Assembly (NCBI GenBank): GCA_963708425.1
Contig: OY970206.1
Span: 1,178,001-1,242,000, forward strand
Source: JACMNW01 sp963708425
Lineage (GTDB): Bacteria > Pseudomonadota > Alphaproteobacteria > Rhodobacterales > Rhodobacteraceae
Direction of reading: 5' to 3'
DNA: 64,000 bases
A program made the translations under genes and the position numbers. Below are positions 27,022-36,582 of the stretch, piece by piece. The notes beneath the pieces are model-generated. The model worked only from the letters and a program-made list of their open reading frames with translations, did not search any database and was not told the DNA's origin. Every line of letters starts with the position of its first letter. Positions within the stretch are counted from its first letter, which is position 1.

Positions 27022-28956
27022 TTACTTCAGCACGCCCGCAGCTTTGAGCTTTTCGGCCTTCTCAGAGTCGAACCACCAGAACTCCAGCTCGCCCAAGGCA
27101 TAGGGGGGTAGGGTTTCGGGGTGCTCAAACTGGTCGTAGTAGGCTACGGTATGCACATTCTTGTACCATTGCGGAACCCAAAATCTTATTGAACGCAACA
27201 CGCGATCAAGCGATTGAACTACTACATCCAGTTCTTCACGGGTCTTCGCACCTTCGACCATGTCAGTCAGCTTGTCCAACGCTGGATGGGAGACCCCGGC
27301 GCGATTGCGCGTTGAATTGTTAATGGTTGCTGACGAGTAGGCCTGCTTCAACTCGCCGCCCGGTTCATAGCCGCCATTCACAGCACTGCCGACAATGATG
27401 TCGAAATCGAAATTCGGCGGATCGGTGCGCTGGCTCATCTGCGCTGGATCAATCATGTTGAGCGACGCATCAACGCCAAGTGCACGCAGGTTTTCGACAT
27501 ATGGGCTAAGCACCCGTTCAAAGGTTGGCGTATCTTCCAGAAACTGCACAACCAACGTTTCGCCCTTGTCGTTGCGGCGCATACCATCATCGCCTACCGT
27601 CCAGCCTGCCTCGTCGAGCAGGGCAGAGGCGCGGCGTAGATTTTTGCGATCCAGAGCGTTTTCCGCAGTAGAAACAGATCCCATCACCGCGTCGTCGGTC
27701 AGAATCGATGCTGGCAGCAGTCCTTCGTCGACAAACGGCTGCAAAACGGCAACCTCGGCGGGGGTGGCGGCGCCGACTGCGGCCATCGCGGTATTTTCCC
27801 AGATCGAATTGATGCGCGCATATAGGCCGTAGAATAACGTCTGGTTCGACCATTCAAAGTTGAACATCAGCCCAATCGCCTCACGAACGCGGGGGTCTTG
27901 AAATTTCTCGCGGCGCAGGTTGAACAAGAAGCCCTGACCCGTGGCGATACTGCCGTTCGGCAGTTCCGTCTTGATCACTGTGCCGTTTTTCACATTCTCA
28001 AAATCATAGGCCGTCGCCCAGTTCTTTGACGAGTTTTCATTGCGGAAGGTGTAGACACCAGATTTGAAGCCTTCCAGCGCAGCGGTGTCATCACCGAAGT
28101 ATTCAATGCGAATATGGTCAAAGTTATTCCTCCCAATTCCGAATGGAAGGTTGGTGGCCCAGTAATCTGGGTTGCGCTTGTAGACAATTTGTTGACCCGG
28201 CTTCATGCTGTCCAGCACATAGGCCGCGGTGCCAAGAAATGGTTTCAGGGTCGATTCTTCAAGATCTTGCTTGTTTGCCTCGTAATAGGCCTTTGAAATG
28301 ACCGTTAAACTGCCCGCGGTGGACGGCATATCGCGAAAATTGGTGCCGGGGGTGAAGGTAAACTTCACGCGGTAGGGATCCAGCACTTCTACCGACTGGA
28401 ACTTTTCGTTGAAGACCGACCGAAATTCCGCAATGCCCTTTTCGCTGAAAAGGTTATAGCTGAACACAACATCTTCGGCAGTCAGCGGCGAGCCGTCCGA
28501 GAACTTGACATCCTTGCGCAAATTGAAGATCACCCACGACCGATCTTCGGGATATTCCATCGTTTCGCACATAAGACAGTAGGCGGCACCGATTTCATCC
28601 GAAGTCGCTGTCAGGATACCTTCGTAGAAGATTGAGCTTAGGGCTGCAGAAACCCCTTTCACCGAATAGGGATTGAGGGAGTCAAACGTGCCCGGTGCCC
28701 ATTGGGATATTTCGCCGCCCTTGGGGGCTTCGGGGTTTACATAGTCGAGATACTTGAAGTCAGCTGAGTATTTCAGTTCGCCAAAGGTCGAAATGCCATG
28801 CGACGCGATGGTAGTCTCTGCCCGTGCGGCAACCGCCCATCCGGCCAGCGAGACGATCAACAGGCCAGTCCCAAACCAGCCCGCCAGGCCCAAAGGCTTG
28901 CTTACCGCCAATGCCGTAGCCGCTGCGTTGATTTTGGCTTTCCTGTGCCGCTGCAT
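27022..28956 (-). CDS. yejA: peptide ABC transporter substrate-binding protein (YejA)
   Basis: A 644-residue periplasmic binding protein of the SBP_bac_5 family. The signal region ends in AGWAVAARAETTIASHG (cleavage about 47), then FGELKYSADFKYLDYVNPEA and KGGEISQWAPGTFDSLNPYS, typical for YejA. The frame is open to 28989, but GGAGGG at 28963-28968 lies 6 nt before the ATG at 28956 and decides the start. First gene of the yejABEF operon, so its expression should be set by a promoter in the short space 28957-29060. Confidence 0.94.
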   Translation of the reverse strand: MQRHRKAKINAAATALAVSKPLGLAGWFGTGLLIVSLAGWAVAARAETTIASHGISTFGELKYSADFKYLDYVNPEAPKGGEISQWAPGTFDSLNPYSVKGVSAALSSIFYEGILTATSDEIGAAYCLMCETMEYPEDRSWVIFNLRKDVKFSDGSPLTAEDVVFSYNLFSEKGIAEFRSVFNEKFQSVEVLDPYRVKFTFTPGTNFRDMPSTAGSLTVISKAYYEANKQDLEESTLKPFLGTAAYVLDSMKPGQQIVYKRNPDYWATNLPFGIGRNNFDHIRIEYFGDDTAALEGFKSGVYTFRNENSSKNWATAYDFENVKNGTVIKTELPNGSIATGQGFLFNLRREKFQDPRVREAIGLMFNFEWSNQTLFYGLYARINSIWENTAMAAVGAATPAEVAVLQPFVDEGLLPASILTDDAVMGSVSTAENALDRKNLRRASALLDEAGWTVGDDGMRRNDKGETLVVQFLEDTPTFERVLSPYVENLRALGVDASLNMIDPAQMSQRTDPPNFDFDIIVGSAVNGGYEPGGELKQAYSSATINNSTRNRAGVSHPALDKLTDMVEGAKTREELDVVVQSLDRVLRSIRFWVPQWYKNVHTVAYYDQFEHPETLPPYALGELEFWWFDSEKAEKLKAAGVLK

Positions 28957-29068
28957 TCTGGACCCTCCGTCTTGTCGCCGTTTTGTCATACTATAGGTAA
29001 TTTATGCTAAATCGAACCTTGTCGATGGCAAGTTGCGTTTGCGTGATGCCCGCGGATCAAAAACAGAA

Positions 29069-29096
29069 AAAGCCGCCCCAAAAACGAGGCGGCTTT
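29069..29096 (-). terminator. intrinsic terminator of cycM
   Basis: AAAGCCGCC (29069-29077) and GGCGGCTTT (29088-29096) form a 9-bp stem. Read on the minus strand it is followed by TTTTTCTGTTTTT, a classic Rho-independent terminator 21 nt behind the cytochrome gene. Confidence 0.85.
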
Positions 29097-29117
29097 GCGT
29101 TAGCGGTGTTCACATCA

Positions 29118-29642
29118 TCACTTCAGCGTTGCCAGATAAGCAATCACATTTGCGCGGTCTTCGACTTTGCCCAAGCCCGCAAAGCTCATCTTGGTGCCTG
29201 GGGCATAGGTTTTTGGGTTGGTCAGGAAGCCATTCATATTGTCAGTGGTCCAAGCATCGGCCGCCATCGCCTTCAGCGCGTCCGAGTAGGGGAAGCCTGC
29301 AATCGACGCTTTCGCGCGATCAATCACACCATTCAGATGTGGGCCGGTGCCGTCAGTACCATCCACCTTGTGACACGCTTTGCACTTGGCAAAAACTTTT
29401 TCTCCCGCACCGACGTCAGCGGCGGCAAGCACGTCGGCAAAGGGCGGACCCGCTTCCGCGGCACCGTCACCGGCGGCCTCCGCCCCGGTATCAATGACGT
29501 AGGCTTGTGCGACCTCTTCGTCGCCATGCGCGACCGGGCCCGTGTGGTACAGCGTTTCCGCCGCCCATTTGCCAAGCAGCAAGATCAGCAGCGATCCACA
29601 AACCGCGCCCAGTATCTTGGTTATTGTCATTGTGTCGAACAT
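29118..29642 (-). CDS. cycM: membrane-anchored cytochrome c552
   Basis: A 174-residue c-type cytochrome. An uncleaved N-terminal helix (about 7-25, [20 protein letters not shown]) anchors it, an acidic Ala/Glu/Pro linker covers 40-75, and a class I cytochrome c domain follows with heme site CKACH at 87-91 and the axial Met152 in GTKMSFAG. Size and layout match Paracoccus CycM, which carries electrons from the bc1 complex to the aa3 oxidase. It has its own terminator and is divergent from pheA. Confidence 0.93.
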   Translation of the reverse strand: MFDTMTITKILGAVCGSLLILLLGKWAAETLYHTGPVAHGDEEVAQAYVIDTGAEAAGDGAAEAGPPFADVLAAADVGAGEKVFAKCKACHKVDGTDGTGPHLNGVIDRAKASIAGFPYSDALKAMAADAWTTDNMNGFLTNPKTYAPGTKMSFAGLGKVEDRANVIAYLATLK

Positions 29643-29725
29643 GAAGCACTTCCCTTGGCCGTCTTATGCCGGGCTATCTACCCGCTTCCCCCCATGAGTT
29701 TCAAGGTGTAGTAGCGCGACCAATC

Positions 29726-29745
29726 GCCCCTGAGGGGCCTTTTTC
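29726..29745 (+). promoter_or_regulatory. hairpin plus T-run just before pheA
   Basis: GCCCC-TGA-GGGGC (29726-29738) followed by CTTTTT has the form of a small intrinsic terminator 17 nt before the pheA start. It could attenuate pheA, but I see no leader peptide rich in Phe codons before it. Confidence 0.35.
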
Positions 29746-29762
29746 GGATGGAGCGCCACTGT

Positions 29763-30593
29763 ATGACCGGTCGTATCGCCTTTCAGGGGGAACTTGGGGC
29801 CTATTCCCACCAAGCCTGCCGTCAAGCGCGACCAAATATGGAGGCCGTGCCCTGCGCGACATTTGAAGAGGCGATTGATCGTTGCCGCAATGGCGATGTT
29901 GATCTGGCGATGCTGGGATTGGAAAATTCGACCTATGGCCGGGTTGCCGATGTCCATCGACTTTTGCCCGACAGCGGGTTGCATATTATCGACGAGGCCT
30001 TCGTGCGGGTGCATATCAACTTGCTGGCCGTGAAGGGCACAACGCTGTCGCAAGTCAAGCGCGTGCGCTGCATGTCAATTCTGCTGGGGCAATGCGGGAC
30101 GTTCCTGAAAGACAACAACCTGACGACGCTAAATTGGTCCGACAACGCCGCCGCAGCACGCGAGGTTGCCGCATTGGGCGATCCTGCCGAGGCGGCCCTG
30201 GCATCAGAACTGGCGGCCGAGATTTACGGACTGGATATCTTAGCCCGCCAGATCGAAGACCAATCCAACAACACCACCCGTTTCCTCGTGATGTCACGGC
30301 AGGCCGACCACAGCCGCCGCGGTACTGGTTCGATGATGACCACTTTCATCTTTCGGGTCCGCAACATTCCGGCAGCCCTTTACAAAGCGATGGGCGGATT
30401 TGCGACCAATGGCGTGAACATGACCAAGTTGGAAAGCTACATGGTTGGCGGATCGTTCACCGCGACCGAATTCTATGCCGATATCGAAGGCCATCCCGAA
30501 GACACCAGTGTGCGTTTGGCACTGGAAGAGCTGGCATATTTTACGTCGGCGTTCGAAATACTTGGCGTCTATCCGGCAGATCGGCAGCGCTAA
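29763..30593 (+). CDS. pheA: prephenate dehydratase
   Basis: This enzyme converts prephenate to phenylpyruvate in phenylalanine synthesis. The 276-residue protein has the catalytic domain first (RIAFQGELGAYSHQA, LGLENSTYGRVADVH) with the key motif TTRF at 171-174, then an ACT domain at about 192-270 with GVNMTKLESYMVGG for Phe feedback inhibition. No chorismate mutase is fused. The ATG at 29763 has GGATGGAG upstream; an ATG at 29748 lies before that site. The stop is 6 nt from the stop of the convergent SRPBCC gene. Confidence 0.95.
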   Translation: MTGRIAFQGELGAYSHQACRQARPNMEAVPCATFEEAIDRCRNGDVDLAMLGLENSTYGRVADVHRLLPDSGLHIIDEAFVRVHINLLAVKGTTLSQVKRVRCMSILLGQCGTFLKDNNLTTLNWSDNAAAAREVAALGDPAEAALASELAAEIYGLDILARQIEDQSNNTTRFLVMSRQADHSRRGTGSMMTTFIFRVRNIPAALYKAMGGFATNGVNMTKLESYMVGGSFTATEFYADIEGHPEDTSVRLALEELAYFTSAFEILGVYPADRQR

Positions 30594-30599
30594 GGTCAA

Positions 30600-31073
30600 T
30601 CAGCCGCGCGTCGACTGGTGATAGCGTGCTTCAATTTCCGTGCAAAGCTGCAGTACGCGCTCGGAAAAACGTCGGTTTAGCCGCGCTTTTGCCAACCGCA
30701 GTGATTGCAAGATGACCCGCGCGCCGATAGATTTTGGTTTCAGATCAAGAGTCACGCTTAGGCGTGTGCGCCGTGCCGCCAGCGCCATCAGATCAATGCC
30801 CGCTTGCCCATCAAGCGATGTGCCGGTGCCAGAAAACTCCATCATTGTGGGTTGTTCCAAGCCAATCAGCCGCAGCGCAAGCCGCCGTTCCCTGCCGCGA
30901 TACGCAAATTTCACCATCCAGGACAGGCCGGGCTTAACGTCAGCCAGCTTGTCGGTGCGCGCAACATCTGCACCACGCCGCAGCGCCGCCCGTTCCCAAG
31001 ACTCAAAATCCTTTAGTGCCGCAAAGACATAAGCAACCGGTGCCTCAATGTCTTGACGAGAGGTGAACTTCAT
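30600..31073 (-). CDS. SRPBCC family protein
   Basis: A protein of about 157 residues with a START/Bet v1-like layout: MKFTSRQDIEAPVAYVFAAL, then FESWERAALRRG and a central beta-sheet, ending in a long C-terminal helix (LQSLRLAKARLNRRFSERVL). The family binds hydrophobic ligands in a pocket; the exact role is unknown. The ATG at 31073 begins the first beta strand and is preferred to 31109. It lies 80 nt downstream of nudC on the same strand. Confidence 0.8.
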   Translation of the reverse strand: MKFTSRQDIEAPVAYVFAALKDFESWERAALRRGADVARTDKLADVKPGLSWMVKFAYRGRERRLALRLIGLEQPTMMEFSGTGTSLDGQAGIDLMALAARRTRLSVTLDLKPKSIGARVILQSLRLAKARLNRRFSERVLQLCTEIEARYHQSTRG

Positions 31074-31153
31074 CCGCCACAGCCTTCCTTGCGCCACCCA
31101 AAGCGCCACTGCCCCCTGCTGCCCGAACGATCATGGCGGATGGGTGCTCGGGC

Positions 31154-32110
31154 CTAATCCAGCCTGTCTGAAAGCCAGTTGGCAAGTAGGAAATGTGCGA
31201 TGGATCCTTTGCGTGACGGCTTTATCACGGGATGTTCCCCCGCAATGACAGCGACCATATCTTCGCGGCTGATCCATAGGGCGTCTTGCAGTTCGTCGGG
31301 ATCAATCACGATCTGGTCTGAACGGGCGTCCGCCGCACATCCCACCATCAAAGATGCAGGAAATGGCCACGGCTGGCTGGCAAGGTATCGCACTGCGCCA
31401 ACTGTGATGCCCGCCTCTTCGGCCACTTCTCGGCGCACGGCGGCTTCCAAGGTTTCGCCGGGTTCGACAAAGCCTGCCAGCAGCGAATACATGCCGTCTG
31501 GCCAGGCTGACGATCGACCCAGCAATACCTGATTGCCGCGCGTGACCAACATGATCACGACCGGATCAGTCCGCGGAAAATGCTGCGCCCCGCAAGAAGA
31601 ACAACCGCGCTGCCAACCCGCCATGCGCATCGACGACGGCGCGCCGCAGCCTGCACAAAATGCATGACTACGATGCCAATGCACCAACGCCTTTGCTGTG
31701 GCGGCCAATTCGGCCTCACGCGGGGTAAGGCGCGTCATGATGCCACGCAATTCGACAAACACCTGATCGGCGGGCAACGCGGGATGGCTTTGTTCGGACG
31801 CATCAAAGAAACCAGCCTCGATCCCCTGCGCGCCGGCTTCGGGCGACCACGCGGAAATGTCGGCGGCAAAGCGCGGCGTACCGTCATCCAATCCCAAGAA
31901 GACAAAATCATCGCTTGCGTGCGATAGCGCCGGATGGCCCGCTGACAGCCACGCCAAACCATCGCCCCTGATTGCCAGCGGTTTGCCCCGCCACAGGGCA
32001 AGTACCTGCCCCCGGGCCAGCAGGGCGGATACGGCGTCTGCGTCGGCACGCAGCAATGCCGCCCGATCAAGCCCCGAACTGCCAAATGTCACCGTTTCAG
32101 CATGCAGCAT
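31154..32110 (-). CDS. nudC: NAD+ diphosphatase (NADH pyrophosphatase)
   Basis: NudC splits NADH to NMNH and AMP and removes NAD caps from RNA. The 318-residue protein has an N-terminal domain, a zinc ribbon with CAGCG and CSSCG, and a Nudix box GFVEPGETLEAA followed by REVAEEAG, then SQPWPFPASLM, the NudC-specific SQPWPFPxS motif. Start at 32110 (MLHAETVTFG) has GGGTGGCG just upstream; the frame opens at 32167. It is divergent from the CpdB-like gene. Confidence 0.95.
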   Translation of the reverse strand: MLHAETVTFGSSGLDRAALLRADADAVSALLARGQVLALWRGKPLAIRGDGLAWLSAGHPALSHASDDFVFLGLDDGTPRFAADISAWSPEAGAQGIEAGFFDASEQSHPALPADQVFVELRGIMTRLTPREAELAATAKALVHWHRSHAFCAGCGAPSSMRMAGWQRGCSSCGAQHFPRTDPVVIMLVTRGNQVLLGRSSAWPDGMYSLLAGFVEPGETLEAAVRREVAEEAGITVGAVRYLASQPWPFPASLMVGCAADARSDQIVIDPDELQDALWISREDMVAVIAGEHPVIKPSRKGSIAHFLLANWLSDRLD

Positions 32111-32329
32111 GTCGCCACCCGATCCTGTCTGTCGGTACGTCTTGCCACGCCTAACACGGACAGGCAAAGCCCAACCGCGCAGACACCAAATTGCAACCGT
32201 CAGGCGAATACTTCAGAAAACGTCGGCGTATGCCTTTCCCCATTGGCGTGCCTAACATATGCCGGGAAAGCCGCAAAGCAGCCGCAAGTGCAAGTTGGGC
32301 CAAGATATCTGGTTGATGGATTTACGATT

Positions 32330-34282
32330 TTGGAATTCAAGAACGCCTTCACTGCCCGGTCGGAAACCACCGCAGACAGTTCGCCCGAAGGAAGTCCGGC
32401 TGACCCTATAGGCCAAACCGAGATACACTTACGCCTGCTGGCAACGTCCGACCTGCACGTGCATATCATGCCCTACGACTATTATGCCGATACCAATACA
32501 GATCGGCTTGGGCTGGCCCGTACTGCCAGCCTTATTGCCGAAGCACGCGACGAAGCCGAAAACAGCCTGCTATTTGATAACGGCGATTTTCTGCAAGGCA
32601 GCCCCTTGGGTGACTATGTTGTGCAAACGCATGACCAAAGGCGTGGCCAAGTTCACCCGATGATCGCCGCGATGAACTATCTACGGTATGACGCCGGCAC
32701 CTTGGGCAATCACGAGTTTAACTACGGCCTTGATTTTCTGACAACTTCGCTTGCGGGGGCAAACTTTCCGATTGTCGCCGCGAACGTGTTGCGCGTCGCC
32801 GATGACGGGCCTGAGCGCACGCTAATTCCCCCCTACATCATGCTCAAACGGACTGTCGTCAATGCCGAGGGAGTGAAGTTTCCTTTGAAAATAGGGGTGA
32901 TCGGCTTTGCCCCGCCGCAGATAATGATCTGGGATCGCCGCCACCTTGCCGACCATCTGACCACAAGCGACATTGTTGATGCAGCAAATATCTACGTGCC
33001 GCAGATGAAGCGCGACGGGGCCGATCTGATCATTGCGCTGTCGCACTCCGGCATCGGATCACCCGACGCGTCACCCGGACTGGAAAACGCGTCAACGGCG
33101 CTTGCGCGGATCGACGGCATTGATGCGGTGATCGCCGGCCATTCGCATCTTGTTTTTCCATCGGATGATTTCGCCGGCACCGAACACGTTGACCCGTTGT
33201 TTGGCACCCTTTGTGGAAAACCTACTGTTATGCCAGGCTCTTACGGATCGCACCTTGGGGTGATTGATCTATATTTGTCTTATCACGCCGGAATGTACAA
33301 AGTTCGCCGCCACAAGTCTGAGGCGCGGCCGATCTGGCGCGGCGATACTGCTGGCAGGGGAGCGCAGTTAGTTGAAAGCCACCCCGGTGTTGTCGCCGTG
33401 ACATCGGCGGCTCATCTTGAAGCACTAGATTGGACTCGTCAGCCCATCGGGCATTCCGACGTGGCCTTGCATAGCTTCTTCGCGCTGGTTTCTGACGCGC
33501 CAGCGTTGCAACTGGTTGCCGAAGCGCAGATCCTGTTTGTTAAAGATGCCTTAGCTTCCACCGCCTTTGCGGAGCTACCGGTGCTGTGTTCGGTTGCTCC
33601 GTTCAAGGCTGGCGGGCGAGGCGGGCCTGAAAACTATACCAATGTGCCCGCTGGTGATGTGATGTTGCGTCACGCGGCGGATCTTTACATCTATCCCAAC
33701 ACCAGTGCTGCCATATGCCTTACCGGTACCGAAATTGCGAATTGGCTGGAATATGCGGTCGGCATCTTCAATCAAATACTACCCGGTGCCACCGACGCAC
33801 CTTTGATCAACCCAGAATTCCCTAGCTTCAACTTTGACATGATATTCGGCCTGCGCTTCCAGATCGATCTCAGCAGACCACCGCGGTTTGACGTTCGTGG
33901 CGCACTGATAAATCCCGAAAGTGCACGCATCGTCGGGTTGTCGTTCGAAGGAGAACCACTGGATCTAAAATCTAATTTTGTCATTGCCACCAACAGCTAC
34001 CGTGTTTCGGCGAATACTGACAGCATGGTTTTGGCCGACGATCGCGTGCTGTTTCAATCAACTGAAACCAACTTGAACGTGGTGCTGTCTTACTTTGCAA
34101 AGTACCGCGCCACGGCAAGAATCACACCGCAAAATACGCGTTTCGTGGCGATGCCAGGCACTTCGGTCGTCTTTGATACGTCGCCGAAAGCCACGGACCA
34201 TTTGGAAGACCTGATGCATCTGATGATCGAACCTATCGGTTCCACCCTAACCGGATTCCTACGCTTTCGCCTTCGGCTGTGA
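32330..34282 (+). CDS. cpdB: 2',3'-cyclic-nucleotide 2'-phosphodiesterase / 3'-nucleotidase (CpdB-like)
   Basis: A 5'-nucleotidase-family enzyme. The metallophosphatase domain shows LLATSDLHVH, FDNGDFLQGSPLGDY, GTLGNHEFNYG and AGHSH; the nucleotidase C-terminal domain shows SVAPFKAGGRGGPENYTNV. Odd points: no ATG exists in frame before the first motif except at 32102, inside the divergent nudC start, and no signal peptide is visible although E. coli CpdB is periplasmic. In-frame alternatives are GTG 32288 and TTG 32330. I give 32330 because relatives begin shortly before the QTEIHLRLLATSD region. The function call is firm, the start is not. Confidence 0.8.
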   Translation: MEFKNAFTARSETTADSSPEGSPADPIGQTEIHLRLLATSDLHVHIMPYDYYADTNTDRLGLARTASLIAEARDEAENSLLFDNGDFLQGSPLGDYVVQTHDQRRGQVHPMIAAMNYLRYDAGTLGNHEFNYGLDFLTTSLAGANFPIVAANVLRVADDGPERTLIPPYIMLKRTVVNAEGVKFPLKIGVIGFAPPQIMIWDRRHLADHLTTSDIVDAANIYVPQMKRDGADLIIALSHSGIGSPDASPGLENASTALARIDGIDAVIAGHSHLVFPSDDFAGTEHVDPLFGTLCGKPTVMPGSYGSHLGVIDLYLSYHAGMYKVRRHKSEARPIWRGDTAGRGAQLVESHPGVVAVTSAAHLEALDWTRQPIGHSDVALHSFFALVSDAPALQLVAEAQILFVKDALASTAFAELPVLCSVAPFKAGGRGGPENYTNVPAGDVMLRHAADLYIYPNTSAAICLTGTEIANWLEYAVGIFNQILPGATDAPLINPEFPSFNFDMIFGLRFQIDLSRPPRFDVRGALINPESARIVGLSFEGEPLDLKSNFVIATNSYRVSANTDSMVLADDRVLFQSTETNLNVVLSYFAKYRATARITPQNTRFVAMPGTSVVFDTSPKATDHLEDLMHLMIEPIGSTLTGFLRFRLRL

Positions 34283-34319
34283 TCGGCTATCACAGCGGCA
34301 ATCAAGGAGGCGTGGGCAA

Positions 34320-34946
34320 GTGTTTGACGCAGTGATTTTCGATTTGGACGGCACGCTGATTGACACCGAACGGCTGGCAATGACTGCTACGGTGGCAGCA
34401 TTTGATGCGATGGGTTTTGCAGTTGAACATGATTTTCTACACACCCTGATTGGCAAAGACATGCCCACCGGCGAACGGTTGATTGCCGCCCGCTATCCCA
34501 GCCTTGATCTGGCTGATCTTGATCGCCGTGTCGCGGCGTCCATGCACCAAGAACTGCTGTCAGGCATGCCACTAAAGCCTGGCGTGCGCGAACTTCTGTC
34601 GCTGATCGCGCAGCCCAAAGCCATCGCCACTTCATCCAGCCGCAACGGCGCCGTTCGAAAGGTGGCGCAGGCAGGTTTGTCGGCGGACTTTCACCATTTG
34701 GTAACGCTTGACGATGTGCAGCGCGCCAAACCGGCACCTGATCCGTACTTGTTGGCCGCAAAACTGCTTGGCGTGACCCCGGCCCGCTGTCTGGTGTTCG
34801 AAGACAGCGAAGTTGGTGCAGAAGCGGCCCATGCCGCCGGAATGCGCGTCGTTCAAGTGCCCGATCTTGTGCCATCGATGGGCCGCTTTGCGCACCATCT
34901 GGCGGATGATCTGATCAGCGGCGCACGCGCGGCGGGGCTGATCTAA
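34320..34946 (+). CDS. HAD family phosphatase, beta-phosphoglucomutase-like
   Basis: A 208-residue HAD hydrolase of subclass IA. Motif I is VIFDLDGTLIDTE (Asp8, Asp10), motif II ATSSSRN, and motif III/IV LVFEDSEVGAEAAHAAGM; the small alpha-helical cap between them fits phosphatases of short sugar phosphates. The start is a GTG at 34320 with AAGGAGG about 10 nt upstream. It follows the CpdB-like gene by 37 nt and may be co-transcribed, as a second phosphatase. It overlaps the convergent M24 gene by 4 nt. Confidence 0.87.
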   Translation: MFDAVIFDLDGTLIDTERLAMTATVAAFDAMGFAVEHDFLHTLIGKDMPTGERLIAARYPSLDLADLDRRVAASMHQELLSGMPLKPGVRELLSLIAQPKAIATSSSRNGAVRKVAQAGLSADFHHLVTLDDVQRAKPAPDPYLLAAKLLGVTPARCLVFEDSEVGAEAAHAAGMRVVQVPDLVPSMGRFAHHLADDLISGARAAGLI

Positions 34947-36319
34947 AGCGCGATCACAAGCGCGGGGTCCAACAAATAAGGTGCCACGATACCGCAAGTA
35001 TCAGCCAGCGGTAACAGTGTGTCGGCGACGTCCAGGCCGATCACCGTTTTCATGAACTGTGCCCTTGCCTTGCATCTTGCCGCGACCGCCGGATATTTGG
35101 CCAAAAGATCTGCCTGCAAAGCAGCGTCGGCAATAACATAGCCATCTTCCATGCGGGTCGATCCCCAAACCGAGTGTCCGGGGATAACGTCGCACTGCAT
35201 CGCCATGCCCAAAGCCAACGGCAATTCTGACCCTTCGTAAATCGGCGAAGACAACCATTCATCCATCCCGATCAAATGGCCGGGGTTCAGGTACACGTCG
35301 AAGGTATCAAACGGCAGTGCGGCCCGCATCTGTGCCCAGACGTCGCCGCCAGAAACGCCGGGGCGCATCAGCGAAAACCATCGCGACAGCGCCTGGACAT
35401 ACGGCGCGGCGAAACTGCCAACGTAGTCCCGCGCCTCAATGGGCAGATCATCCGCAGTGCGTGCAAGCCAACCCGAACGGCAAATGTTGGATCCCCAATG
35501 GCAGATGTTGAACGAAATCTGCTGTCCGGCGCGCAACACCTCGCCGGTTGGCCCAGACAGCCCCTGCGCAGCCCGCCCGCCAGTGGCAAAGGTCGAATGG
35601 CACCCTAGTGGCAGGCCACCGATACCCCCCGCCTGATAGGCCTCAAAATCCGTCATTCCTTCGCGGAACGAAAACACCATCTGCCGCAGCGCACGCGCCG
35701 CCATATGGTTTGAAAACTCCAACCGGGCAATTTCCGCCGCATCCACCCTTGCGCGCAGGCCATACCCAGGATGCATCATCAGATCGGTCGCGTTTTCTAC
35801 CCAGCTGGCAATGCGCCGCAACGGATCGGCCAGAAACACCGGGATATCCAGCGCAGTCGCCGGATCGTCCACCTCCCCCGCCTCGAACCACTTCCAGCCA
35901 ATCGCCCCCAGCTTGCAGCCCTTCGGAACCGCCTCTGCCAGCCAATCCCCCAGCCGCCTGCCTTCGCGCGGTTGCGACGGCAAAGACAAGCTGGCGCAGT
36001 GCCCGGCCCTAATTTCCCCCGCCCGCAGCAAGGGCGAAATGCCGGTGTAGGGAAGACACTCATTGCCCGCCAGCAACAGCGCGTCGCCGGGTGTCACGAT
36101 AAGCACCGCTTCTTCAAACCGCGGATCAAACCCAGTCAGCCAATGCAAATTCGCGGCATGCTCACGGTCACCATAAACGACCGCCGCACCATAGCCGCGC
36201 GCTGCAATTGCCGCCCGAAATGCCGCCATACGCCCCTGCATCTCGGCAAGGCTTAGTGCTGGCGGCAAATCAGGCGTGCCGAAATTAGGCCATTCAATTC
36301 GTATCAAACGCGCAGCCAT
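34943..36319 (-). CDS. M24 family metallopeptidase (creatinase/Xaa-Pro peptidase fold)
   Basis: A 458-residue protein with a creatinase-like N-terminal domain (MQGRMAAFRAAIAARGYGAA, about 26-45) and a pita-bread C-terminal domain. The metal ligands of true aminopeptidases are only partly recognisable (NPGHLIGMDEW, and DVIPG near the end), so it may have a changed or lost metal site. Substrate unknown. The frame opens at 36370, but GGGGGC 6 nt before the ATG at 36319 favours that start. It is divergent from the SRP RNA gene. Confidence 0.8.
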   Translation of the reverse strand: MAARLIRIEWPNFGTPDLPPALSLAEMQGRMAAFRAAIAARGYGAAVVYGDREHAANLHWLTGFDPRFEEAVLIVTPGDALLLAGNECLPYTGISPLLRAGEIRAGHCASLSLPSQPREGRRLGDWLAEAVPKGCKLGAIGWKWFEAGEVDDPATALDIPVFLADPLRRIASWVENATDLMMHPGYGLRARVDAAEIARLEFSNHMAARALRQMVFSFREGMTDFEAYQAGGIGGLPLGCHSTFATGGRAAQGLSGPTGEVLRAGQQISFNICHWGSNICRSGWLARTADDLPIEARDYVGSFAAPYVQALSRWFSLMRPGVSGGDVWAQMRAALPFDTFDVYLNPGHLIGMDEWLSSPIYEGSELPLALGMAMQCDVIPGHSVWGSTRMEDGYVIADAALQADLLAKYPAVAARCKARAQFMKTVIGLDVADTLLPLADTCGIVAPYLLDPALVIAL

Positions 36320-36430
36320 TTGATGCCCCCCTACGGTACACCAAAATGCTATGCCATCGTCTTTCGGCATGCCATCGCTTTCACACCTGCAGACTTGCGC
36401 ATTTGCCCTGCCGCGACTATATGGGCGGTT

Positions 36431-36523
36431 GAGAGGTTGGCGCGGGCAAGTGCCTCGCCAACCCGGTCAGGTCCGGAAGGAAGCAGCCGTAACGAGACCC
36501 ACTTGGGTCGTGTTCAGCCTCTC
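36431..36523 (+). ncRNA. ffs: signal recognition particle RNA, small (4.5S) type
   Basis: The apical hallmark is exact: GGTCAGGTCCGGAAGGAAGC (36465-36484) followed by AGCCGTAACGAG, the conserved Ffh-binding helix 8. The ends GAGAGG (36431-36436) and CCTCTC (36518-36523) pair to close the hairpin, giving about 93 nt. Ends are set by this pairing and could move a few bases. It lies just before rsgA. Confidence 0.93.
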
Positions 36524-36582
36524 ACCCAAGTTTGCCGGGGACGGATACGAATGTCGAAGACCCCGGGCGATTGGCCGATGCA

